From Opitutus sp. ER46 (GTDB taxonomy: Bacteria; Verrucomicrobiota; Verrucomicrobiia; Opitutales; Opitutaceae), in contig NZ_QAYX01000022.1 in NCBI RefSeq assembly GCF_003054705.1, forward strand, positions 558,001-622,000: a stretch of DNA of 64,000 nucleotides, written 5' to 3'. Both the position numbers and the translations under genes were made by a program. Below, in pieces: positions 56,812 to 64,000 of the stretch. The notes below the pieces were generated by a model that saw nothing but the letters and a program-made list of their open reading frames with translations, searched no databases and had not been told where the DNA came from. Each line of letters begins with the position of its first letter. The first letter of the stretch is position 1.

Positions 56812-57519
56812 TTACGGCGATCGCATCACAGCCCTGCTGCTGGAGACGACGTTCACGGCATAGACCGCGAGGAATATCCACAACATGCCTAACGCCCATA
56901 CTGGGGGGATGACGTTCGTAACGGCGTTTACGATTGCGACGGCCAGAACTGTGCCTGTGCAGGCTGTGCGACGGGCAGACCACTTGCGCAGTAGGAGTTG
57001 GCGTGCCGCTTCGCAGAAAGCGAAGACTGCCGTCGCGCGCATGAAGGCACCTGGCGCGGAAAAGTCGGGCAGAAACGGTGCGAGGCGCACCTGGTTGAGG
57101 GTATCCACGAACTCGATGGTGATCGCGACGGAGACCACGGAAGTGAGCACGACGGCACTGTGGCTCAGCAAGGTGCGGAAGGCCGGCAACACCTCCGGCA
57201 CCGCGGCCGTCTGCCGGCGGGAGAACACGACCAACGCGCCGAATGGAACCAGCGCCATTATCCAAGGCGCCAGCAGCACAAATACCGACGGCGCATACGG
57301 GTGTCCGAAACGCACATAGCGATAGGACGGCACGATGATCGCAGCGGCCGAAATCAGCGCACACACCAGCGCGGCAACGCGGCCGCGTCCCGGGTACTGC
57401 AGGAGGAGCACCCAAATGAACAACGTCGCGAACAGCGGCACGTACACACACAGGAGAAGCTGCTGCTCGAACACTTCATAGTGTGGCGGCCCGTCCAGAA
57501 GAAAGGCGATCGGCAACAT
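56812..57519 (-). CDS. Polytopic membrane protein, right copy of duplicated pair
   Basis: A 235-residue paralogue of the island protein at 44270-45016, starting MLPIAFLLDGPPHYEVFEQQLLLCVYV, with about seven hydrophobic helices. It ends slightly earlier (SSSRAVMRSP). It is divergent from a DUF2059 gene, as on the left. No function known. Confidence 0.65.
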   Translation of the reverse strand: MLPIAFLLDGPPHYEVFEQQLLLCVYVPLFATLFIWVLLLQYPGRGRVAALVCALISAAAIIVPSYRYVRFGHPYAPSVFVLLAPWIMALVPFGALVVFSRRQTAAVPEVLPAFRTLLSHSAVVLTSVVSVAITIEFVDTLNQVRLAPFLPDFSAPGAFMRATAVFAFCEAARQLLLRKWSARRTACTGTVLAVAIVNAVTNVIPPVWALGMLWIFLAVYAVNVVSSSRAVMRSP

Positions 57520-57693
57520 GGGCAGTTGATGCCAGCAATCCCAACGTGGCGCAGCTCACGAGGCGACTTGAAATCTGCCATGCACGCGAAGGGCTCTCCG
57601 GAGCAAGGTTCGGGCAGTGCCCACCTCAACAGTCAGGCATGATGCAGGGGTGCAGGCTTGCGCGGGCGATCGGTTCGGGCGATACCCGACACG

Positions 57694-58308
57694 ATGTTCA
57701 CCTATGCGCCAACCCGATGGGTCCCGTGCCTCTTGCTGATCTGGGCAGGCGTCGCGGTGACGCAAGCCGCAGATCCGGGCGCAAACGACGCTCACGATCG
57801 GCTTGTACAGCGAACCTATAACGCTCTCGGCATGGATCAGGAGTTTGTGTCTGCCCGTCACGAGTACCTGAGGTTCATGAAGGAACGCAGCAAGAGCTCC
57901 GGACAAGATACTATCATCAGCCATGTCGGGCATCGGTTGATCACCTCTGATTACCGCGCCCGGATCTGCTCGTTTCTAGCGAGCACGTTCGCCGACGACG
58001 AACTTTCGGTGCTCGCATTGTACTTCGAGAGCCGTGGCGGACAGGAAATGCTGAGATTCGAGCGTCAGTCCCGTGCATTGCGCAACCGTCCGGGAAACGA
58101 TGTTGATGCTGAAGCACGTCGGTTTGCCGAAGCGCAGCCCCAAGAGAACCAATCTGCATTTCGATCCTTCTACGATTCACCAGTCGGGCGGCGCTTTCGA
58201 TCCAAGCATCAAGATCTGGTCGGGTTTGTTCTCAATCTCGTGGGCCAGCTCGGGGATGAAATTCTGGCGAAGATGGCGGCAGAGTCCACTTCGCACTCCA
58301 GCCCGTAG
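57694..58308 (+). CDS. Secreted DUF2059 protein, right copy, intact
   Basis: A 204-residue protein with a signal peptide and the DUF2059 core (ARICSFLASTFADDELSVLALYFESRGGQEMLRFERQ). The C terminus LGDEILAKMAAESTSHSSP is in frame here and shows where the left copy is shifted. DUF2059 proteins are small, helical, secreted and of unknown role. Confidence 0.8.
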   Translation: MFTYAPTRWVPCLLLIWAGVAVTQAADPGANDAHDRLVQRTYNALGMDQEFVSARHEYLRFMKERSKSSGQDTIISHVGHRLITSDYRARICSFLASTFADDELSVLALYFESRGGQEMLRFERQSRALRNRPGNDVDAEARRFAEAQPQENQSAFRSFYDSPVGRRFRSKHQDLVGFVLNLVGQLGDEILAKMAAESTSHSSP

Positions 58309-58526
58309 GCTGGGCGCATTCTGCCGTTTGACTCCCGCTCGGTTCAGGCGGCTTCTCCTTACGGGGCGCTGTCCGATTTGACAGCGTTCGCTGCCTCGCT
58401 TGATTCCCGGCGCGTCTGAGGCGCATCCGGGTCCGCGGGAAGAGCTGAGCTCACTCACTTTCTCAGGCTAAACATCAACCTTGATGCCGCCTGCTCGCGG
58501 ACCTCAGGCATTGGCAGAAAGGTTAT
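58309..58526. other. Intergenic after the right-hand module
   Basis: A 218-bp gap without a gene. It contains a 7-bp-stem hairpin (58367-58373 with 58380-58386) that may end the DUF2059 transcript. No third att copy is visible. Confidence 0.4.
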
Positions 58527-60053
58527 ATGTCGAAGTCCCTGCCTCCTCGGCCCCGTCTCGAACAGCTCAAGACCCAGGCCAAGGAACTCCTCAAAGCGCT
58601 GCAAGTCGGCGAACCCGCCGCCCTCCAGCGGTTCCGCGAACACCACCCCCGAGGCGCCCAGGCCGCCACCTTCGCCCGGGACGCTTCCTGGGCCCTCGCC
58701 GACGCCCAGCTCGTGATCGCGCGCGAGTACGGCGCCCCCAACTGGCCCAGACTCCGCGAACATGTCGCCGCCAAGCTCGTCGCCACCGGCGACCCCATGG
58801 ATCTCCTCCGGCAGGCGTTTGCCGAGGACGATGCGACGCTCTTCCGCCAATTGCTGGAACGCCATCCCGCCCTCAAGGCGCGGATCGACGAGCCGGTCGA
58901 GGCCTTCAACGCGCCCGTGATCACCCAGGTGCGCAGCCGCGAGATGCTCGATGTGCTGCTCGACGCCGGCGCGCAGCTCGACGTCCGCAGCCAGTGGTGG
59001 GCCGGCGGTTTTGGGCTGCTGCACACCGCCGAGCCCGAACTCGCGCACTACGCCCTCGCCCGCGGCGCGACCTTGGACGTCCACGCCGCCGCGCGCCTCG
59101 GGTTGACCGATAGCCTGCGCACGTTCCTCGCCGCCGACCCCGCGCTGGTCCACGCCCGCGGCGGCGACGGCCAGACGCCGCTCCACTTTGCCCGCACGGT
59201 CGCGTTCGCGGAACTGCTGCTCAACCATGGCGCGGACATCGACGCGGCCGACTTGGATCACGCGTCCACGCCCGCCCAATACATGGTGCGCGATCGCCCG
59301 GACGTGGCGCGCTACCTCGTCCAGCGCGGTTGCCGGACCGACATTCTGCTCGCCGCCGCGCTGGGTGACGCCAACCTCGTCCGCCGCCATCTCGACGCCG
59401 ATCCAAACTGTATCCGCACTAGGGTGACACCCGCGTGGTTTCCGAAAGCGCATCCCCACTCCGGCGGGACGATCTACCAATGGACGCTGGGCTGGTTCAT
59501 GTCACCCCACGAGGCCGCGCAAGAGTTTGGCCACACCGAGGTCGTGACGCAGCTGATGGAGCGCAGTCCCGCCGACGTGCGCTTCCTTGCCGCCTGCTGG
59601 CTGGCCGACGAAGCGCAGGTCCGCGCCTTGCTCGCCCGCGATCCGAGCCTGATCGACACGCTTTCGCCGGACGACCGCCAGCACATCGCCCACGCCGCGC
59701 GCAACAATCGCACCGCCACCGTCAGCACAATGCTCGCCGCGGGGTTCTCCGTCGCTGCAACCGGCCAGCACGGAGGCACGCCGCTGCATTGGGCGGCCTT
59801 CCACGGCAACGCCGACATGACGCGCGCCATCCTGCGGTATGGTCCGCCGCTCGAACAAACCGACCACGATTTCAAAGCGACGCCGTTGGGTTGGGCCATC
59901 CATGGGTCGGAGCACGGCTGGCACGCCAAAACCGGAGACTACGGCGTTGTCGTGGAACTGCTCCTCCAGGCAGGAGCAAAGCCGCCGCCGGACTCCGCCA
60001 AGGGAACTGACATCGTCCGCGCCGCGCTCCGGCGCTCTGAACGAAGGCCGTAA
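58527..60053 (+). CDS. Ankyrin-repeat protein
   Basis: A 508-residue soluble protein. A helical N-terminal region (RLEQLKTQAKELLKALQVGEPAALQRFREHHP) is followed by irregular ankyrin repeats, clearest at GDGQTPLHFARTVAFAELLLNHGADIDAAD and GQHGGTPLHWAAFHGNADMTRAILRYGPPLEQTD. It likely binds a protein partner. The ATG is at 58527; GC content is back to the genome norm. Confidence 0.85.
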   Translation: MSKSLPPRPRLEQLKTQAKELLKALQVGEPAALQRFREHHPRGAQAATFARDASWALADAQLVIAREYGAPNWPRLREHVAAKLVATGDPMDLLRQAFAEDDATLFRQLLERHPALKARIDEPVEAFNAPVITQVRSREMLDVLLDAGAQLDVRSQWWAGGFGLLHTAEPELAHYALARGATLDVHAAARLGLTDSLRTFLAADPALVHARGGDGQTPLHFARTVAFAELLLNHGADIDAADLDHASTPAQYMVRDRPDVARYLVQRGCRTDILLAAALGDANLVRRHLDADPNCIRTRVTPAWFPKAHPHSGGTIYQWTLGWFMSPHEAAQEFGHTEVVTQLMERSPADVRFLAACWLADEAQVRALLARDPSLIDTLSPDDRQHIAHAARNNRTATVSTMLAAGFSVAATGQHGGTPLHWAAFHGNADMTRAILRYGPPLEQTDHDFKATPLGWAIHGSEHGWHAKTGDYGVVVELLLQAGAKPPPDSAKGTDIVRAALRRSERRP

Positions 60054-60163
60054 AGGCATGCGCTAGCAGGCGCGCCCACCCGCAGCCGGGGCCCGGCGCG
60101 CGAGCGAGATGACAGGATTCCATCGGGCGGGGGGACGGGCATGTCATCGCCCTCCCTCCCCTG

Positions 60164-60298
60164 ATGAACCTGCCTGCCGCAAGATTAGCCGTTGCCGCCC
60201 TGGTCGCCGCCAGTGTCGCAGTCTTCAGTTTCGCGCCGCTCCCCTTCTCGGCCGGGCCGCAGCCCGCTTACCCGCATCCCGCCCTGCCCTGCGCGTAA
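60164..60298 (+). CDS. Possible small secreted peptide
   Basis: A 44-residue open frame with a signal-like start (MNLPAARLAVAALVAASVAVFSF) and a Pro-rich tail. No Shine-Dalgarno is clear. It could be a chance frame in the 300-bp gap between the ankyrin gene and the convergent hydrolase gene. Confidence 0.25.
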   Translation: MNLPAARLAVAALVAASVAVFSFAPLPFSAGPQPAYPHPALPCA

Positions 60299-60353
60299 CT
60301 ATGCTGACGAAGACGAACCCGTAGAAGTCTCGCCCACCATGTTGAATGCCGCG

Positions 60354-62054
60354 TCAGCGCGAAACGCGGAAGGTGACCGACGAGAGGCCCGCGATCGTCT
60401 GGGTCAGGCGGTAGGCGGTGAGCTTCACTTCGACCGGGCCGCGGGTGTTGGCGGGCAGGGGCAATATCTGCAGTTCCTGGCCCACGACCCGGGCGGGGCC
60501 GTAGTCCACGTAGTAGCCAAGATACTCCGTCGGCGAGTTGCCTGGCGGCAGCGCCACCCGCGCGCCGCACTTCTGGTCGCCGGGATGGCGGAGCGGCGCC
60601 GGACCAACCGGCCAGCGTTGCGCGGCGCCATCCGGTTCAACCTGCCCCAGCGTCACCGGGCCCGTGCCCGCCAGCACAAACCGGGTGCCCTGCACCGCCG
60701 GTCGGACCTTCGCATCGCCAGGGGTCGACACCACGAGGTAGCCACCGAAACCATTGCGGTTCAGCTTCAGCCGGTACTTCCCGTCCCCATCGCGAAACAC
60801 ATACGGGCCGCAGTCGTATTGGAGGCTGAACTCCGGACGGCTCGACGGCGCGATCGGCTGCCCGGCCTCCTTGAAGTCAGCCGGGAACACGCGGAGCAGT
60901 TCCGGAAAGATCTGAAATTCATTCGTGCCGGGCACGATCCGGTACGGCAGGGGACTCACCGGACCGGCCTTCGAAAAGGGCGCGCGCGCGCCATCGGGAC
61001 GGCGGAACCCGATGAGCTGCGTGGCGCGGTTCCACGGTCCGTCGCCCGCGATGATCCGCGCCGCCGTTTCGGCCAGCTCCCGATCGAAATACCACGGCGA
61101 CGAGGCGCGCTCGGCCGCCGTGGCGTCGGCGTACCGCCGGACCGTGATCGGGCCGTGCGGAAACTCCGGCACCGCGGCGATCCAACCCGTCGTCAAATCC
61201 ACCTCGCGCAGCGAGCCGTCCGCCGCCAGCCGCCGCTGGATCGCCCGCTCGATGTAGCGCGCAAAGAATTCCACGACCGGCTCGCTGTAGTCGAAATGCC
61301 CGCTGCCGTATTCCTCAAGGATCGAGATGGGCATCGGCCCCGCGCGGAGCCGGCGCTGCACCTCGGCGAGCGAGGCCACGGGCTTGTTCGCGCTGTTGCC
61401 CAGCGTTTGCTGTTTCTGCTCCCAGAAGGTGCCGACATAGACGAGTACCGGCCCGCGATAGCGGTGCAGGGCGTTGACGCCGTTCCAGCCGTGCGTCGCG
61501 AGCACCGCGAGCACCCGGTCGGGCCTCGCCTCGGCACCATTCTGGGCATAGGCGCAGGTATTCGAATGGCCGAAGGCGATCAGGGGCACATCGCCCAGTT
61601 CCGGGTACCCGATCGAATGGCCAAACCTCCGGAATTGGTCCTGCACCAGGGCGTGCAACTCGGCGGGACGCTCCTTGAACACGAGGTCAAAACCAGGCGA
61701 ACACCAGGCGATGGCGACCGCGTTCGCGTCGCATACGCGCCGGATCGCCGGATGCACCGAGATCATCTGCTCGACCACGTTCTGCTGGAGCAGCAGCAGG
61801 GCGCGAACCTGCTTCGCCTCCGCCGGCACGTACACATACACGGTCGAACGGGAGGAGGACTTCCGCCCCGGCGGCGTCACGGGATTGGTGAGCTCGAAGG
61901 CAAACTGGAATTCATCGTGGCTCCAGTCGTTGATCGTCTCCGGCGCCGCCGCGGAGTTGGGTTGGCCGCCGGTGGAACTCCGGGCGACGCACGCCGGCAC
62001 GCCGAAGAGGAGCGTGACCACCAATGCGATGAATGGGCTCAGGATGGTTCTCAT
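60354..62054 (-). CDS. Secreted alpha/beta-hydrolase-like protein
   Basis: A 566-residue protein: signal peptide MRTILSPFIALVVTLLFGVPA, then an alpha/beta-hydrolase domain with the nucleophile elbow LIAFGHSNTCAYA, a strand VLVYVGTFWEQKQ, and GSGHFDYSEPVVEF carrying the probable catalytic His. The C-terminal 230 residues are beta-rich (YVFRDGDGKYRLKLNRNGFGGYLVV). The substrate, possibly a sugar ester, is unknown. It is followed upstream by another secreted protein gene in the same direction (20 bp apart), so the two form an operon. Confidence 0.65.
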   Translation of the reverse strand: MRTILSPFIALVVTLLFGVPACVARSSTGGQPNSAAAPETINDWSHDEFQFAFELTNPVTPPGRKSSSRSTVYVYVPAEAKQVRALLLLQQNVVEQMISVHPAIRRVCDANAVAIAWCSPGFDLVFKERPAELHALVQDQFRRFGHSIGYPELGDVPLIAFGHSNTCAYAQNGAEARPDRVLAVLATHGWNGVNALHRYRGPVLVYVGTFWEQKQQTLGNSANKPVASLAEVQRRLRAGPMPISILEEYGSGHFDYSEPVVEFFARYIERAIQRRLAADGSLREVDLTTGWIAAVPEFPHGPITVRRYADATAAERASSPWYFDRELAETAARIIAGDGPWNRATQLIGFRRPDGARAPFSKAGPVSPLPYRIVPGTNEFQIFPELLRVFPADFKEAGQPIAPSSRPEFSLQYDCGPYVFRDGDGKYRLKLNRNGFGGYLVVSTPGDAKVRPAVQGTRFVLAGTGPVTLGQVEPDGAAQRWPVGPAPLRHPGDQKCGARVALPPGNSPTEYLGYYVDYGPARVVGQELQILPLPANTRGPVEVKLTAYRLTQTIAGLSSVTFRVSR

Positions 62055-62074
62055 GCAAAAGGTTCCAAACCGCG

Positions 62075-63706
62075 TCAGCGGTCGAGCATCTCAGTCGGCA
62101 TCGGTTTCATCGCCGCCGGGATGGTGGCCGAGTTCGCCGACGGCGCGGCTGGGGCCCATTCGGCGGTGAACGGACCGCCTTGCGCCAGGCGCGTCCGCGC
62201 GGCGGCGATTGCCTCCGCTGTTTCGGCCTGAAACTCGGGTGCGGCCGTCTGCTGCACGAACGCCGCCAAGGCGTCCAGGATCCGCTGCGCCTCGGCCACA
62301 CTGCGCGCGACCCGCACGGCCTGGCCGGCGACCGTCACATACACCGGGCTGGTGTGGGCAAACCGCAGGCGCGCCGGCCGTTCGCCGCCCAGCCGGCTGG
62401 TCTGCGCATATCGGGCGAGGTCCGCCTCCGGTACCGGCTCCTCGGCGACGGCCATCGCACAAACCCACGAGCCCTCCCGCACGTCGATGGTCGTGTCGAG
62501 CGAGCCGTTTCCTCCCGCCGCCACGACTTGGCCGTTAACCACGATGCGGACCTCCCGCAGGGGATCCGCGGACGGGGCCTCCACGTGAACCGCGAGCTTT
62601 CCACCGCCCGCTGGCAGGTCGACCGTGGCTCCCGGCGCCGCGCCGTTCACGGAGAGGAAGACCATTGGTCCGTTGGTGATGAAATTCCGTCCCTCGCGCC
62701 ACGCGGCGAGAAACTCGCGGATCCCGGCGCCTGGGGGAACCTGAACGTAGGCCCGGTTGTGGCCGACGGGATTGGACTTCACCCCCGTGGCTGATCCGGC
62801 CCCGGCGGCCAGCCGGAGCCCGCAATTGAGCAGCCGGTAATAGGATTCCGTCGTGAGCGCGAGCATGCCGTCCGCGGTGTCCGGATACACCGGGAGGTCC
62901 GCTGTGCCGAGCAGGTTGGAGTACCGCGACCGCGGCATGAACTTGTGCCGCTGAAACAGGTTGTCGGCGACGTTCACGACGTCGACGTAGCCGAGCAACG
63001 CGTCCAGCAGCACCTCGGCCGACCAGCCGCCCTGATAGCAGATTAGGGCGCCGTCAGCGCGCGCCGCACGGACGAACGCGAGATTGGGCCGGGCGGGGTT
63101 CCACGCCACCGGCAGCGGGCGGGTGAGCCCGAGGCAGTACACCGCGCCCCAGCTGTTTTCGATCTCGGCATCAAACCGGGTATAGGCGCCGGCAGCGGCT
63201 GCGTAGGCGGCGTCCCATTGCGGGCCATTCCACCACTGGAGCGACGTGCTGAAATCCAGCGCCTCCGCAGCCATCATCGCCGGCAGCATGGACCCGGTCA
63301 CATGGAGGTGGTTCTCCCCGGAGCGGTAGCCGCGGGCGGCCAGATCGATCCAACGCTGCAGCCGGAACTCGCGCGTCGTGTTGCCGGTGAGGACGACGCT
63401 CGCGCGCGCCGGCTGATACTCCGGGCCGCGTTCGACCACGACCAAGTAACGGCCGGCGGGCACGTCAAGGCGGGCGTGACCCGCGCCGGCAAACCACGTG
63501 TCGGGCCCGATGTTGACGGTCGTCGCCACGGGAGGCAGCCAAGCCTGGCCCTGTTCATCACGCACGAGGACCCTCGCCGGCAGCGGCTGGCCCGCGTCAT
63601 CCGTGGTCCGCACGGTGAACTGCACCACGTCGGCAGCACGGAGCATGGCCAGCGCCAGCGTCCCGCAGGCCGCGGCGTACCAGCGCCAATGTGTGTTTAT
63701 GTTCAT
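62075..63706 (-). CDS. CehA/McbA-like secreted metallohydrolase (PHP-related)
   Basis: A 543-residue protein with a signal peptide. An N-terminal carboxypeptidase-regulatory-like beta domain (FTVRTTDDAGQPLPARVLVRDEQG) precedes a PHP-type region: GYRSGENHLHVTGS replaces the usual DLHVHT, and GREGRNFITNGPMVFLSV-like sequence (WREGRNFITNGPMVF) near residue 345 is typical of CehA/McbA proteins. The first metal-binding Asp is missing, so activity may differ. It precedes the hydrolase gene by 20 bp. Confidence 0.65.
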   Translation of the reverse strand: MNINTHWRWYAAACGTLALAMLRAADVVQFTVRTTDDAGQPLPARVLVRDEQGQAWLPPVATTVNIGPDTWFAGAGHARLDVPAGRYLVVVERGPEYQPARASVVLTGNTTREFRLQRWIDLAARGYRSGENHLHVTGSMLPAMMAAEALDFSTSLQWWNGPQWDAAYAAAAGAYTRFDAEIENSWGAVYCLGLTRPLPVAWNPARPNLAFVRAARADGALICYQGGWSAEVLLDALLGYVDVVNVADNLFQRHKFMPRSRYSNLLGTADLPVYPDTADGMLALTTESYYRLLNCGLRLAAGAGSATGVKSNPVGHNRAYVQVPPGAGIREFLAAWREGRNFITNGPMVFLSVNGAAPGATVDLPAGGGKLAVHVEAPSADPLREVRIVVNGQVVAAGGNGSLDTTIDVREGSWVCAMAVAEEPVPEADLARYAQTSRLGGERPARLRFAHTSPVYVTVAGQAVRVARSVAEAQRILDALAAFVQQTAAPEFQAETAEAIAAARTRLAQGGPFTAEWAPAAPSANSATIPAAMKPMPTEMLDR

Positions 63707-63733
63707 TTAAATCCCGACTTGACGATTTCTACC

Positions 63734-63766
63734 ATTGGTCGAAAAATCACCGAGGTGAAGACCAAT
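63734..63766. promoter_or_regulatory. Nested inverted repeat upstream of the secreted-protein operon
   Basis: ATTGGTC...GACCAAT encloses TCACC GA GGTGA (63747-63758). It lies within 60 bp of the 63706 start and may be an operator or a transcript hairpin. Confidence 0.4.
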
Positions 63767-63768
63767 CC

Positions 63769-63778
63769 GTCGGCCGAC
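63769..63778. promoter_or_regulatory. Palindrome GTCGGCCGAC, copy 1
   Basis: Perfect 10-bp palindrome in a divergent promoter region, repeated 51 bp away. Confidence 0.45.
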
Positions 63779-63818
63779 TGCCAACATGCGTCGGCGCGGC
63801 CCGGCCGCCAAGTCGCTC

Positions 63819-63830
63819 CGTCGGCCGACG
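63819..63830. promoter_or_regulatory. Palindrome CGTCGGCCGACG, copy 2
   Basis: Perfect 12-bp version of copy 1, 22 bp upstream of the 63853 start. The central CG-rich palindrome resembles LacI-type operators. Confidence 0.45.
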
Positions 63831-63852
63831 AACCAGGGATGCGCGAGCGCCA

Positions 63853-64000
63853 ATGACTCCGTCAACTTCCACGCGGCATGGCGGCTGGACCGCCCTCCAG
63901 CAGGCGGTCGGTGCGGGGCCGCTGGAGTACTGTCCACGCCTGCCGGAGATCGCGGCGCGGTGGGAGCGCTGGTGGCGGTTCTCCGCCGAGCGGCCGCTGT
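63853..64000 (+). CDS. Start of an unidentified gene, cut by the window edge
   Basis: 49 codons from ATG 63853: MTPSTSTRHGGWTALQQAVGAGPLEY then LPEIAARWERWWRFSAERPL. The W-x-x-WW-x(5)-RPL pattern resembles the start of uroporphyrinogen-decarboxylase-like proteins of Verrucomicrobia and Planctomycetes, but so short a piece cannot decide it. Confidence 0.45.
   Translation, partial: MTPSTSTRHGGWTALQQAVGAGPLEYCPRLPEIAARWERWWRFSAERPL

Noticed and set aside
56447-57451. 334-codon minus-strand frame across the right att site
   Set aside because: It contains the artefact GGMDGTRTR from the antisense tRNA fragment and otherwise shadows the membrane protein gene.

Overview
The window is a GC-rich bacterial chromosome segment, most consistent with the family Opitutaceae (Verrucomicrobia). 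The evidence is a LptD-type outer-membrane protein (so a Gram-negative envelope), plant cell-wall enzymes (a very large secreted pectinesterase beside a LacI regulator, and a CE15 glucuronoyl-esterase-like enzyme), menaquinone genes, and several secreted hydrolases of the kind common in Planctomycetes/Verrucomicrobia. The family assignment is an inference from gene content; no rRNA is present.

Layout. 1-9.3 kb: housekeeping genes (partial DEAD/DEAH helicase, cytochrome c, lptD, an rRNA m5C methyltransferase, scpA, trxA, an acyP/membrane/menA operon), ending at tRNA-Ser(GCU). 9.6-15.4 kb: hybrid histidine kinase, cupin, GNAT, PolX-family polymerase and a MenI-like thioesterase. 15.4-22.9 kb: a 1504-residue pectinesterase divergent from a LacI regulator, with two identical 12-bp palindromes between them, then VOC, DUF1003 and zinc-ribbon genes. 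22.9-32.6 kb: an NtrC-type regulator with its kinase, the CE15-like esterase, a cytidylate-kinase-like protein, a pair of palindromes and two translationally coupled TPR membrane proteins. 32.8-36.9 kb: two adjacent ammonium transporter/P-II operons. 37.2-43.4 kb: a DapF homologue with both catalytic cysteines changed to serine, an SDR gene flanked by two copies of a polypyrimidine/polypurine inverted repeat, a REC-PP2C-STAS protein, an Rrf2 regulator and tRNA-Arg(UCU).

43.7-58.4 kb is the accessory region. tRNA-Asp(GUC) is the left attachment site of a 12.9-kb island, because its last 31 bp recur exactly at 56557-56587. The island has visibly lower GC than its flanks. It carries a CdiI-like immunity gene, a rhomboid protease, an HExxH-TPR protein, two members (one broken) of a 115-residue family, and a run of unidentified membrane or secreted proteins, but no recognisable integrase. 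Its first membrane-protein/DUF2059 gene pair has a diverged copy immediately beyond the right attachment site. That order suggests two related elements inserted one after the other at the same tRNA.

58.5-64 kb returns to GC-rich sequence: an ankyrin protein, a secreted alpha/beta hydrolase, a CehA/McbA-like secreted protein, and the start of a further gene with paired palindromes upstream.

The strongest candidates for new biology are the Ser/Ser DapF homologue, the layered tRNA-Asp island, and the repeat element flanking the SDR gene.
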